Assembly (NCBI GenBank): GCA_963974345.1
Contig: CAXBBW010000016.1
Span: forward strand, 1-64,000
Direction of reading: 5' to 3'
Source of the DNA: RHLJ01 sp963974345
Lineage (GTDB): Bacteria > Bacteroidota > Rhodothermia > Balneolales > Balneolaceae
Length of the DNA: 64,000 nt
Shown here piece by piece: positions 20,101 through 28,851 of the stretch (positions within the stretch are counted from its first letter, which is position 1; each line of letters begins with the position of its first letter). Under the pieces are notes generated by a model that was not told where the DNA came from, ran no database searches, and saw only the letters and a list, made by a program, of their open reading frames with translations. The position numbers and the translations under genes are program-made.

Positions 20101-21880
20101 AGCAGTTGTAGATTCTGTAATTACTTCTTGTACTGGGCAAACAGTATTATTTAATAGCTCACGAAGTTATGATCCCGATGGAGATGCATTCAGAGCTGTA
20201 TGGGATTTCGGAAATGGACAAACATCGGATGAAGCAAACCCTTCCTATGTTTATGAATCAGCGGGTGTGTATGAAGCTCGTTTAACTCTTAATGATGGTT
20301 TCTCTGGAAAAAGTTCGATTGCAAAAATTCCTGTAATTATTGAAGGATCTCCAGTAGCTAAATTCGAACTTCCTGAAACTACTATTTGTGTGAACTCTGC
20401 ATTAATGTTTGATGGCTCTCAAAGTACCGATCCATCTGGCTCCCTCCCAGCAATGAGTTGGGATTTTGGAGATGGAAATTCAGCAACTGGGGCGAAATAT
20501 CGTCATATATTTACTGAGCCAGGTGAGTACACTGTTACACTTACTGTTGAAGGCTCTGGATCTGGACAATGTAGTAATGTAAGTCAGGCAACGGCTAAAG
20601 TAACTGTTGTTGAAGGTCCTGTAGCTTCATTTGAACTCCCAAATTGGATTGCTCCTGGAGAACCAATCATACTTGATGGTTCTGCCTCAAGTGCAGATGG
20701 TGGATTTAAATCCGCTAAGTGGGTTATTGATACCGAACAAGGCTCAGAAGAGCTTGATGGACTAACAACTACTCATACTTTTTCAGAACCTGGCGAATAT
20801 TTAGTTACACTTAATTTAGAAACCAATACTAGTACCGATTGTAATACGGTAAGCCTTACAAAAGTCATTAAAGTTAATGCAAGCCCAACTATTGTGTGGA
20901 ATCTACCAGATAATGTATCAGCTGGTGAAGACTTGACATTAGACGCTTTTGAAAGTTTTGATCCTGATGGATATATCAAACAGTATAAATGGTACATCGA
21001 TGATGGATTTGTAAGCTATAACGCTAGCGAAATTGTTAAAACAATTGCACCAGGTCGCCATAAGGTTACTTTAGAAATGCGCGATAATTCTACTGCTTCC
21101 AATAACTTGGTTACATTAGAAAAGTATTTCTTCGCTAATAGCGGTCCAAAACCTACCATAGTTGGAACAGCTTCAGTATATCAAAATCAGGAAGTAAATT
21201 TACGGTCTGGGCTATCTCAAGATCGTGATGGCGATTTATTAACTACAACTTGGAAACTTGATGGAAAATCTCTTCCCATCCCCCAGTTTACAGCAAGTGA
21301 AGCAAGAACGTACTTCGTAACACTTATACAAAATGATGGACGAGGATTACCTAACTCAGTAGATTCAACAATACTTAAAATCAATCCTGTAAAAGTACCA
21401 GAAATTAACCCCGTGTATCCAAAGAAGATTGCTGTGGGTGGAGTACTTTCTATTCCGGCGATGGGAGTCTCTGATAAATGGACTTTTGCAAACCAGAACT
21501 TTTACGAAACTACTTGGAGAGCCACTACAACTGGAAGTCAAAGCTTTAATTTAGCATGGACTCCACTAGGTATGGAATTGAGTAGAAAATCATTCCAAAT
21601 TACAGTCGTAGAGCCCCTAAAATTTACAGAACCTGCAACCCCTAAGATACTCGAATGGAATCCTGTTAATCCTACTGCTGTACTTAAAGTTCCTGCCGTT
21701 AATAGACCATTAACAGACGTTCAGATTATATGGAAACAGGCAGGACAAGAAATTGGGCGTGGTTCGCAAATTAGTCCAAAATTAATTAGAGGTCAGAATA
21801 GATTTACCATTGAAGTAACAGATTTGAAAGTTTCGCAATCAAAACTAGTTTCAATAGACCTGATTGTGACTACCCAGTAA
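17165..21880 (+). CDS. giant secreted protein with about twelve PKD repeats
   Basis: A 1571-residue protein with a signal peptide (residues 1-20, SISGNAQ). A unique N-terminal region of about 350 residues is followed by roughly twelve PKD-like domains of 85-95 residues. Each opens with N-x-x-P and carries versions of SYDxDGD, WxFGDG and GxYxVxLTVxD. The clearest are near residues 640-730 and 1070-1160. No T9SS sorting domain or transmembrane anchor is seen at the C terminus, which ends in another beta domain. Such repeats form extended stalks or adhesive surfaces. It lies 7 bases after the FecR-like gene. Confidence 0.85.
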   Translation: MLKRIILVASFLLLSISGNAQEMYLSISGSSSTIESGDNRHQYDIWIKPASGAGMGSLQIFDAGLGGAVDLITEETANTITTFKVFNFDDLFTANGNSVIQKSSSPTPSQELITKSEERFKNRWVPLTNVSNVGSGYIVRVTTDEGDDVNSFSFRVVGANGQVLSGSSWKIIAIDLSVGVYRSSANTRFQLKPYIANAESITPNLSVNGQEDSKVNKIDTFGDLYPVTTSQIPSNRFGTPNNWGIQISGSQTWLNTLTIFGVDEPVLWEFEPIAISEFQKPALSINEIEASICTDKRFELSGSAFTQRDLANAQWILKDAKITSGSSPTIAFDDRGQIPLDVLIPNERSYFPEYWAYNKVVFVNTPPIARLTAPKEILSPSEVLTLSAEESYDLEGQQVDITWFVNGTRRATGSTFNFSNSVSGFYTISIQVADGGTSLQCSIAEQQVQVRVNTKPYAEIDVVPVSGVNDPIVLKVSNQSDSDNDQLSYSWAGIGVPQGSTSDSIIVRQEQPGVYPVRLTVNDGSGAQNATYSINRVYEINAAPVPEFSVPSNVAPGDVFPLNAVESNDPNQDELLFIWMVDNEEVARGEISTLSFNDPGSYEIKLIVDDKRGVSNSVQTLTNTVRVNAPPKPIITAVPITSNASVDFAATQSVDTESELQSFNWEFGDGNRASGPQVSHTYQQTGSYTVKLTVDDGSNLKNSVQSSEHVIVVNSFPVASFDVPAVVAPGIPFTVDASSSSDVDGSITKFTWLANGSPAGNGQTNSITLNNSGLHTISLSVNDDSGFDQAQGFSSKQIRVNESPVPLWRTDPVDVVPNTEIKFIADQSYDSDGNVDAYLWKFEDGTELKGMQIQRIFNDGGPKKFTLSVTDNDRLANSTTVIEGVVNVNNQPYIVTEPVVRSNSTNVRLNASESYDLDDDALTFEWTLPDGSKRKEASFSWAAPESGIHFIGLTVNDGLGLQNSINTESVRVMINRPVQAVVDSVITSCTGQTVLFNSSRSYDPDGDAFRAVWDFGNGQTSDEANPSYVYESAGVYEARLTLNDGFSGKSSIAKIPVIIEGSPVAKFELPETTICVNSALMFDGSQSTDPSGSLPAMSWDFGDGNSATGAKYRHIFTEPGEYTVTLTVEGSGSGQCSNVSQATAKVTVVEGPVASFELPNWIAPGEPIILDGSASSADGGFKSAKWVIDTEQGSEELDGLTTTHTFSEPGEYLVTLNLETNTSTDCNTVSLTKVIKVNASPTIVWNLPDNVSAGEDLTLDAFESFDPDGYIKQYKWYIDDGFVSYNASEIVKTIAPGRHKVTLEMRDNSTASNNLVTLEKYFFANSGPKPTIVGTASVYQNQEVNLRSGLSQDRDGDLLTTTWKLDGKSLPIPQFTASEARTYFVTLIQNDGRGLPNSVDSTILKINPVKVPEINPVYPKKIAVGGVLSIPAMGVSDKWTFANQNFYETTWRATTTGSQSFNLAWTPLGMELSRKSFQITVVEPLKFTEPATPKILEWNPVNPTAVLKVPAVNRPLTDVQIIWKQAGQEIGRGSQISPKLIRGQNRFTIEVTDLKVSQSKLVSIDLIVTTQ

Positions 21881-21968
21881 ATGGTTATAGAAGGTATTGC
21901 AATTCTTTCATTTCACTTAAAAAGATGGTAGTTTTTGACAGTTATTTAATCATCTAAATCGGTTTCTT

Positions 21969-23321
21969 TTGAAAATCGTAATTATTGGTGCTGGGGAAAT
22001 TGGATACGATCTTGCCAGTGTATTATCTAAAGAAAAGCACGACGTAACCGTAATTGATCGTCAAAAAGAATGTTTGTCAAGAGTGATTGATTCACTCGAT
22101 GTGCTCACTTTAGAAGGGAATGCCACCTCCGGTAAAGATTTAGTAAAAGCTGGGGTCTCACAAGCAGATATCGTTATTGCGGTTACAAGCATTGACGAAG
22201 TAAATATGATTGCAGCAATGATGAGTAAAAGGCTTGGTTCAAAAATGGTCATTGCTCGGGTTAGAAACGAAGAATTTTCTCAAGTAAACGCCCCAATTTC
22301 AGCTAACGACCTTGGCATTGATGTAATGATTCATCCAGAACTAAGTGCTGCGCATGAAATCGCTCAACTCCTTAGAAGATCTGCAGCAAGTGATGTAATC
22401 AACCTTGCTGAAGATAAAATGCAATTGATTGGAATTCGACTTGAACGAGATTCACCACTAATAGGAAAATCCTTGATCGAGTATGCCTCAAAGTATTCCG
22501 ATATCACCTTTCGCGTTGTTTCAATTGGCCGAAGAGGACTTACATTGATACCTAAAGGACCTGTTAAAATGCAGGCTTTTGATCAAATTTTCGTTCTAGC
22601 TAAGACTGAAGATATCCCAAGAGTAGTTGAAACAACGGGTAAAAAAGAAACAGAACTGAATAGGATTATGATAGCTGGCGGTTCTGAAATGGGTGCAATG
22701 ATTGCCCGACTTCTCTGCAATGACCAAAGTAAAAACTGGTCTATAAAACTAATCGAACCAGAATATTTCAGAGCAGAAGAACTCGCAATAGAACTTAAAA
22801 ACGCAATGGTTCTACATGGCAATCCTACCGATCCCGATTTATTAGCCACTGAAGGGATTAGCGAAATGGATGCTTTCATTGCAGTCACCGATGATGAGGA
22901 ATCTAATATCATATCCTGCTTAATGGCTAAGCATTTAGATGTTAAGAAAACTGTAGCCTTAGTTTCAAAGCCAGATTTTATCCCCTTAAGCCAAACCATC
23001 GGTCTTGACGCTGTTATCAACAAGAAAGTAGCTGCTTCCAACGAAATACACAGATATGTTCGTAAAGGGAGAGTAATTTCTGTAACTGAGTTAAGAGGTA
23101 TTAAAGCTGAAGTAATTGAGTTACAGGCTTCTCCAAAATCAAAAATTATTGGAAAAGAAATTCAAAATTTGAAACTTCCCGATGGCTGTGTTATTGGGGG
23201 AGTTCTATGTTCTGGCTCTGTAGAAATTGCTACTGGTAAAACGATTATTCAAGCTAATGATCGAGTAATGGTATTCTGTTTACCTGAAGCCATTGATCGT
23301 ATTACCAATCTTTTTCAGTAA
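21969..23321 (+). CDS. trkA: Trk system potassium uptake protein TrkA
   Basis: The peripheral NAD-binding regulatory subunit of the Trk K+ transporter, 450 residues. It has two RCK modules: an N-terminal Rossmann motif IIGAGEIGYDLASVLSKE with TrkA-C, then a second from about residue 230 (IMIAGGSEMGAMIARLL) with a final TrkA-C domain (KIIGKEIQNLKLPDG). The start is TTG at 21969. Its stop overlaps the trkH start by one base (TAATG), so the two subunits are translationally coupled. Confidence 0.95.
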   Translation: MKIVIIGAGEIGYDLASVLSKEKHDVTVIDRQKECLSRVIDSLDVLTLEGNATSGKDLVKAGVSQADIVIAVTSIDEVNMIAAMMSKRLGSKMVIARVRNEEFSQVNAPISANDLGIDVMIHPELSAAHEIAQLLRRSAASDVINLAEDKMQLIGIRLERDSPLIGKSLIEYASKYSDITFRVVSIGRRGLTLIPKGPVKMQAFDQIFVLAKTEDIPRVVETTGKKETELNRIMIAGGSEMGAMIARLLCNDQSKNWSIKLIEPEYFRAEELAIELKNAMVLHGNPTDPDLLATEGISEMDAFIAVTDDEESNIISCLMAKHLDVKKTVALVSKPDFIPLSQTIGLDAVINKKVAASNEIHRYVRKGRVISVTELRGIKAEVIELQASPKSKIIGKEIQNLKLPDGCVIGGVLCSGSVEIATGKTIIQANDRVMVFCLPEAIDRITNLFQ

Positions 23322-24832
23322 TGAGACGTTCAATCAACTCATTAAACCGTCCAAGAATCGACTTTCTGGTTGTACTCGGGATTCTGGGATCATTTATTTT
23401 CTTTTTAGGATTTGCGCTACTTTTACCGCTAGTTATTGATCTAATCTATCAGGAAGAAACCTGGGATGCCTGGCTTCTATCTGCTGGAATTGCCTTCGGT
23501 GTTGGCGGAGCTCTTTGGTATTTCTTTAAACCCCAAAATGAAGTCCGAATTAGAGAAGGCTTTTTAGTTGTAAGTTTAACTTGGCTACTTCTTTCTTTTG
23601 TAGGAGCTCTCCCCTTCATCATCTCTGGAATTCTACCAAGTTATACCGATGCCGTTTTTGAAACCATGAGCGGACTTTCTACTACGGGATCAACGATTCT
23701 TGGAGGAATTACAAGCGATGGCTTTGCAAATCCTCAAATTGAAGAACTACCCCGAAGTTTTCTGTTTTGGCGTTCGCTTTCACATTGGCTTGGTGGAATG
23801 GGAATCATCGTTTTATCATTAGCTATTCTTCCTCTTTTAGGAATTGGTGGAATGCAACTGTTTCAAGCCGAATCACCTGGACCAACAACTGATAAACTAA
23901 CACCTCGAGTTCAAGAGACAGCAAAATTACTTTGGGTAGTATATTTAGCATTCACTGCTGTTGAATTTCTTTTACTTTGGGTTCATCCCTCAATGGACTG
24001 GTTCGATGCATTAAATCATTCTTTTGCTACGCTTGCCACTGGTGGTTTTTCAACAAAAAATGCCAGTATCGCTGCCTTCGATTCGGTTTATATAGATGTA
24101 GTTATTACCCTATTCATGTTTCTAGCAGGAATAAACTTTGCGATGCATTTTCGACTTCTGAAAGGAGATCATAAAAGCTTCCTCAATAACAGGGAAACTC
24201 GATTCTATACCTTAGTTACTCTAATCGGGATAATTGGGATTACCTTAACTCTATGGCACTTTGACCATAGACCATTCCTTGAAGCACTTCGATATGGTGC
24301 ATTCCAAGTTGTTGCTATAGTAACAACTACTGGTTTCGGAACCGAAGATTATACGCAATGGTATTCATTTGCAGCGTTCTTTCTTCTCCTCTTTTTCTTT
24401 TCTGGTGGTAGTGCAGGATCAACTGGTGGTGGTATTAAAATGATTCGCTGGATGATACTTATTAGAAATACCGGTAGAGAAATCAAACAAATCATTCACC
24501 CTAAAGCTATTCTTCCAGTTAGAATTGGTGGTCAAGCAATTGATGGCAATATTCAACGAACCGTTCTTAGTTTCTTTATCCTCTATATTTTCATTTTTGT
24601 ATTAGGAGCATTTGCAATAAGTCTCTTTGGCTATGATTTAATTTCTTCTCTTGGGGCAAGTATTACTGCTTTAGGTAACATTGGTCCTGGTTGGGGCGAG
24701 TTTAGCCCCGTAGACAGCTTTGCAAAGCTCCCATACTTAGCTAAATGGATTCTCATTCTTTTAATGATGATTGGTCGTCTCGAAATTTTTACGGTCCTCA
24801 TCATCTTCTCTCCTAGCTTTTGGAAGCAGTAA
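23321..24832 (+). CDS. trkH: Trk system potassium uptake protein TrkH
   Basis: The pore-forming K+ transporter subunit, 503 residues with about ten to twelve helices. Selectivity-filter loops of the four repeats are visible as STTGST (near 121), ATGGFS (near 240), TTTGFG (near 337) and LGNIGPGW (near 447). The linker FSGGSAGSTGGGIKMIR is the conserved gating loop. It pairs with TrkA encoded immediately upstream. Confidence 0.95.
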   Translation: MRRSINSLNRPRIDFLVVLGILGSFIFFLGFALLLPLVIDLIYQEETWDAWLLSAGIAFGVGGALWYFFKPQNEVRIREGFLVVSLTWLLLSFVGALPFIISGILPSYTDAVFETMSGLSTTGSTILGGITSDGFANPQIEELPRSFLFWRSLSHWLGGMGIIVLSLAILPLLGIGGMQLFQAESPGPTTDKLTPRVQETAKLLWVVYLAFTAVEFLLLWVHPSMDWFDALNHSFATLATGGFSTKNASIAAFDSVYIDVVITLFMFLAGINFAMHFRLLKGDHKSFLNNRETRFYTLVTLIGIIGITLTLWHFDHRPFLEALRYGAFQVVAIVTTTGFGTEDYTQWYSFAAFFLLLFFFSGGSAGSTGGGIKMIRWMILIRNTGREIKQIIHPKAILPVRIGGQAIDGNIQRTVLSFFILYIFIFVLGAFAISLFGYDLISSLGASITALGNIGPGWGEFSPVDSFAKLPYLAKWILILLMMIGRLEIFTVLIIFSPSFWKQ

Positions 24833-24834
24833 TC

Positions 24835-26154
24835 TTAATTAGGACGATATTTAATTATCTGGAGAGAGCCAGTACTTATCGACTCAAAATTTGTGCACAT
24901 AAGTTCAATTTCAACATATTTCCAGGTATATGATAGATTTGATATGTGAGACTTTATAACTGTTTTTGAAAAAACTTTTTCCTCACCTGGTTGAATAATG
25001 ACCGTTGATTCTATAGAATCATCAACTTGAGGGGATTCAAAGTCTATTGAATTTTTATGTTCGTCTCCATATAACCGAATCCACATTCTTTGAGAAGAAG
25101 GGAAATTTAGTGTTATTGGTTGATCTCCCCAGTTTTTAACTGCTAGTTTAAAAGTATAATCAGGCCGACTACTACTATCATTATTCCCAGCTAGTATATG
25201 AGCAAATATAGGAATAGAAGGGTCAAAAATATCTATAACACCCCAACTACTCGAAAATCCTCCAGAAAACATATTCAAATTAATCCTATAACGCCCAATT
25301 TCAAGAGGAATTTCCCCTTCATTAGTTTTTACCATTTGATCCCAAACCGTTTCAATTATTTTAGTTTCACCTGGATTAAATAAAATTTTTGAAGGCTCCC
25401 CTATTTCACGGTCATCAAAATCTGGGTTTAAAAAGTAAAAGCTTGGAGTATTTTGTTTATATAATTGGAAATAAGTCTGTACTTCCCCTCTAAAATAAAG
25501 CCCTCTATTTTTTGAAGTTGGGTTATGAATCGTATAGATCATTTTAATTGGCTCACCCAAAGCATATGAATCAGAGTCGATGGTGAATTCTCCCGTTAAT
25601 CCCTTCCATGGAATTTGATTTTCATAAACATTGTCATAGAGAGTATCCAAAATATCTACAAGTTCTTTCATCTCTACAAAACTACTATCAGATCCATAAA
25701 ATAATGAACAGCCACTCGAAGTATAACTACTTACAATATCATGATTACTTAACTCAATTTCGTAATAAACATCATCAGAACAACGATTAACCACCGTATC
25801 AGGAAGTGATTCACTGATATCTACGAAATTTTCGAAAGCCTCAACTAACATTCCATACCCTTCAGGAGTAAGCTGTTGCTTTAGTTCCGGATAAATACGC
25901 CTTGTAACTGGTAAAATAACAGTTCCAGTACTATCTATAATCATTTTCTTTAATAATCCGCCCGTTATTCCTCCACTTACTGTAAATTTAATCGAAGACT
26001 CATTATTGGAAATGAGTTCATTCTCTTCAGAATTAATATCTCTTGAACTAACCGTATCACAAGAGCTCATATATATTCCAAACCCACACAAAATTATTAC
26101 TAGAAATAAGTGACAATTCTGTCTAATTATGGTATTTATTTTACGAATCATCAC
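24835..26154 (-). CDS. lipoprotein with emfourin-like and BsuPI-like domains
   Basis: A 439-residue lipoprotein (lipobox MSSC, Cys32). Residues about 54-165 (IKFTVSGGITGGLLKKMIID through a repeated acidic/helix pattern) resemble emfourin, the protealysin inhibitor fold. Residues about 185-310 contain YALGEPIKMIYTIHNPTSKN and LFNPGETKIIETVWDQ, the pattern of BsuPI intracellular proteinase inhibitors. A second BsuPI-like beta domain follows to the end. The likely role is inhibition or trapping of proteases at the envelope. The assignments come from motif recognition and need a profile search. Confidence 0.6.
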   Translation of the reverse strand: MMIRKINTIIRQNCHLFLVIILCGFGIYMSSCDTVSSRDINSEENELISNNESSIKFTVSGGITGGLLKKMIIDSTGTVILPVTRRIYPELKQQLTPEGYGMLVEAFENFVDISESLPDTVVNRCSDDVYYEIELSNHDIVSSYTSSGCSLFYGSDSSFVEMKELVDILDTLYDNVYENQIPWKGLTGEFTIDSDSYALGEPIKMIYTIHNPTSKNRGLYFRGEVQTYFQLYKQNTPSFYFLNPDFDDREIGEPSKILFNPGETKIIETVWDQMVKTNEGEIPLEIGRYRINLNMFSGGFSSSWGVIDIFDPSIPIFAHILAGNNDSSSRPDYTFKLAVKNWGDQPITLNFPSSQRMWIRLYGDEHKNSIDFESPQVDDSIESTVIIQPGEEKVFSKTVIKSHISNLSYTWKYVEIELMCTNFESISTGSLQIIKYRPN

Positions 26155-26314
26155 AAAAAATACAATTAATGACTCAACTTTAAAATTTTCTCTCCTAATT
26201 ATATTCTTCCCTATTAGTGTAAAAAAGCGCTTTAATTATTAAAAGAAACGCTGTACGTTAAGCCATTCTTTTTGAACTATAATTTGCATCAACGCTAACT
26301 AACCAACACACTAC

Positions 26315-27538
26315 ATGGAACAGACGATCAACAAGAACAGGCTTTTTATAGCTAGCTGTTTTGCGCTTCTTACAACAGCATTTGCTTTCGGAATTCGAGC
26401 TGGAATAATGAATGATCTCGTATCAGATATGAGCATGACAGATACGGAACTTGGTTGGATCAATTTTATGGGGATTTTTGGGTTCCCAATTGCCACTCTA
26501 GTAGGTGGACCACTTTACAATACTCTAGGGCCAAAAAAAATCGGAGATATTGCTTTCTTTAGCCATATTCTAGGTATCACTTTTTCAATTCTTTCAGGAA
26601 GTTTTTATACCCTATTCTTCTCCACCTTCTTCATCAGTTTTGGTAATGGTATGGTAGAAGCAGCTTATAATCCTATGATCGCTTCTATGTACACCGAGAA
26701 ACGCGCTAAAATGCTGAACCTATTCCATGTATGGTTTCCTGGTGGAATTGCCATAGGATCAATTCTTGCTTTAGTAATTGCCAATTTAGGATTTGGATGG
26801 CATGTAAAACTTGGAATTATGTACGTTCCTGCTCTTATCTATTTCTTTATGTTCCGTGGACAAACTTTCCCAGAAGCACCTAAAGAAATGACTAAGTCTA
26901 CTTCCGAAAACTTTAAAGCAATACTAACCTCACCCCTTTATTGGTTGATGTTAGTATGTATGGCGTTAACTGCAACTACCGAATTAGGAACTCAATCTTG
27001 GGTAGAACGAATTCTTGCTAATTCAGGAGCTCAACCGTTATTGGTATTAGCACTGGTAACTGGAATCATGGCGGTAGGTAGAACCTTCGCTGGTCCACTA
27101 ATTCACCGATTAAATATTACTGGTGTATTATTAGCTTCTGCTATTATTTCTGCTATTGCTATCTTTATGATGAGTATGGCAACAGGCGGAATGGTCTATG
27201 TTGCAGCAATACTTTTTGCAATTGGTGTATGTTACTTCTGGCCAAATATGATTTCCTTTGTAGCTGAATACACTCCTCGAACTGGAGCTTTAGGAATGTC
27301 TTTAATTGGTGGCGTAGGAATGCTAGGACTTTCAATCTTCCAGCCTATTATTGGGAGTTGGATTCAAGGACATCGTGCGGCACAATCTGAGCTTGGGCTT
27401 ACAGGAGATGCTTTAGAATTAGCCGCTGGACAAGCAACCTTAGCAAATATTGCTATTATTCCGGTTATTCTCGCCGTTGTATTTGGATTCTTATTCTTCT
27501 ATATGAAGAACAAGTACAAATCTGAAGATCACGCTTAA
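26315..27538 (+). CDS. MFS transporter, FucP/GlcP-like sugar type
   Basis: A 407-residue, twelve-helix major facilitator. Helices 1-6 carry GPLYNTLGPKKIGD as the loop 2-3 signature and a FISFGNGMVEAAYNPMIASMY segment like that of sugar MFS proteins. After a central loop (EAPKEMTKSTSE) come helices 7-12. It is probably a proton- or sodium-driven sugar importer in the inner membrane; the substrate is not determinable. A terminator follows at 27560-27594. It is a single gene, divergent from the lipoprotein. Confidence 0.85.
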   Translation: MEQTINKNRLFIASCFALLTTAFAFGIRAGIMNDLVSDMSMTDTELGWINFMGIFGFPIATLVGGPLYNTLGPKKIGDIAFFSHILGITFSILSGSFYTLFFSTFFISFGNGMVEAAYNPMIASMYTEKRAKMLNLFHVWFPGGIAIGSILALVIANLGFGWHVKLGIMYVPALIYFFMFRGQTFPEAPKEMTKSTSENFKAILTSPLYWLMLVCMALTATTELGTQSWVERILANSGAQPLLVLALVTGIMAVGRTFAGPLIHRLNITGVLLASAIISAIAIFMMSMATGGMVYVAAILFAIGVCYFWPNMISFVAEYTPRTGALGMSLIGGVGMLGLSIFQPIIGSWIQGHRAAQSELGLTGDALELAAGQATLANIAIIPVILAVVFGFLFFYMKNKYKSEDHA

Positions 27539-27559
27539 GTTTATTCTTAAACAAATTTT

Positions 27560-27594
27560 AAGGCAGCTTTCATACCAAAAAGTTGCCTTTTTTT
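27560..27594 (+). terminator. terminator after the MFS gene
   Basis: The stem AAGGCAGCTTT (27560-27570) pairs with AAAGTTGCCTT (27579-27589), with one G-U pair, followed by a run of T to 27594. It touches the end of the convergent recombinase gene. Confidence 0.85.
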
Positions 27595-28447
27595 ATATCG
27601 AAATATTTTCGATTGGACTTTTAACATCTTTCAAGCTTTTACTAGAAACATGGGTATATATTTGAGTTGTCGAAATATGTTGATGTCCTAATAATTCTTG
27701 AATAAACCGGATGTCTGTACCATTATCCAATAAGTGAGTAGCAAACGAATGTCGAAGTGTATGAGGAGTCGCCTTTTTTTTGATATTCGCTTTTTTACGA
27801 TGCCTCCTCATTAATTGCTGAACAGAGGCACTCGAATACTTCCCTCCATCTTTACCTTCAAATACATACTCTTTTGGTTTGTATTCACTTACATACCTCC
27901 TTAAAAGCTCAAGAACTTTTGGCGATAAAATAGAATAGCGATCTTTTTTTCCTTTCGCCTGATGGATACGAATTTGCATACGATCAGAATCAATATCGCT
28001 GATCTTAATATTTAAAATTTCTCCTAATCGTAAGCCAGCTGAATAGCAAAGAGTAAAAATAGCTTTGTGTTTTAGATTCGTAAACGTAGATAGGAAACGC
28101 TGAACTTCTTCTACAGAAAGCACTTCCGGAATCGAGGAAGGTTTTTTCATTTTAATATTGAAATTGAAGTCAATGGATTCAATTAGCACTTCGTGGTACA
28201 AAAACTTTACAGATGCCAGAAGTTGCTTCATCATTGAATAACTATACTTCAATTCTTTTTTAGCGTGATGAAAAAACTGTTCTAGATCAGTTGAAGTTAC
28301 TTTTTTTATTTGGTTAGACTTCAGATAATCCAAAAATATATGCAGACCATTTAAATAAGAACGTAACGTATTTTCGCTATAATTCTTAAGAGTAAGATGA
28401 TGTTTATACTTTGATATTAATTCGCTTTTATTCATATTAGCATCCAA
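27593..28447 (-). CDS. tyrosine recombinase (Xer/integron-integrase-like)
   Basis: A 284-residue site-specific recombinase with an N-terminal SAM-like core-binding domain (about 8-95) and a complete catalytic domain. Arg140 is in SAGLRLGE, Lys165 region is in QAKGKKDR, His229 and Arg232 are in TPHTLRHSF, His255 is in LLGHQ, and Tyr264 is in IYTHV. It ends VKSPIEN, like integron integrases. It lacks the extra helix that IntI proteins carry before the HxxR box: only about 25 residues separate YSILS from the next conserved strand. Its start lies 74 bases from the first cassette junction, diverging from it. Confidence 0.9.
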   Translation of the reverse strand: MDANMNKSELISKYKHHLTLKNYSENTLRSYLNGLHIFLDYLKSNQIKKVTSTDLEQFFHHAKKELKYSYSMMKQLLASVKFLYHEVLIESIDFNFNIKMKKPSSIPEVLSVEEVQRFLSTFTNLKHKAIFTLCYSAGLRLGEILNIKISDIDSDRMQIRIHQAKGKKDRYSILSPKVLELLRRYVSEYKPKEYVFEGKDGGKYSSASVQQLMRRHRKKANIKKKATPHTLRHSFATHLLDNGTDIRFIQELLGHQHISTTQIYTHVSSKSLKDVKSPIENISI

Positions 28448-28521
28448 TTATACAGAATAACATGAATAAAACGTACACATGCAACAGGGATAACATGAAT
28501 AGAGTGCCTGTTATGCCAATG
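28448..28521 (+). other. attI-like primary recombination site
   Basis: The spacer between the recombinase start and the first cassette. The 12-mer ATAACATGAATA occurs at 28457-28468 and again at 28490-28501, a spacing of 33 bases, like the integrase-binding direct repeats of attI. A further core-like CTGTTATGCC is at 28509-28518. The site ends in the junction G|TTGTGG (cut between 28521 and 28522). The function is inferred from layout. Confidence 0.55.
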
Positions 28522-28539
28522 TTGTGGTGCATTTGAAAA

Positions 28540-28851
28540 ATGACAATCGAACAAATAAAATCAATCATTGACAAAGAATTGTCCGACCAAAAGGATTTAA
28601 CCAATGTTTATGGTTTGGACTTGACCAAATGTCTGATTGAGCCTCGAAAAGAGAAATACAAAAGTTCAACAGACGAAAAAATAACTCTTGAATTGTGGAC
28701 AGTTTTAGAAGAATCGGAAGACAGAACAGGATACAAAATTACATTTGACGAGTCTGACAAAGCATTTGGACTTGGGATTTTAACAGACAAAAATGAATTG
28801 ATGGATATTGGGACTTATGGGACTTTTATGGAAACACTTAAAGGAATGTAA
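28540..28851 (+). CDS. unknown cassette protein, 103 residues
   Basis: A small, acidic, soluble protein with no family I recognise. The helix MTIEQIKSIIDKELSD is followed by a beta-rich part (EKITLELWTVLEESEDRTGYKITFDES) ending in a short FMETLKGM helix. The alternation suggests an immunity- or SMI1-like small alpha/beta fold, but that is a guess. Its start is only 19 bases after the attI-like junction, and its stop overlaps the next start by one base (TAATG). The two form one bicistronic cassette. Confidence 0.8.
   Translation: MTIEQIKSIIDKELSDQKDLTNVYGLDLTKCLIEPRKEKYKSSTDEKITLELWTVLEESEDRTGYKITFDESDKAFGLGILTDKNELMDIGTYGTFMETLKGM

Noticed and set aside
27593..28447. Canonical integron integrase IntI
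   Set aside because: The spacing before the HxxR box lacks the IntI-specific insertion and the length of 284 is shorter than the usual IntI; only the layout is integron-like.
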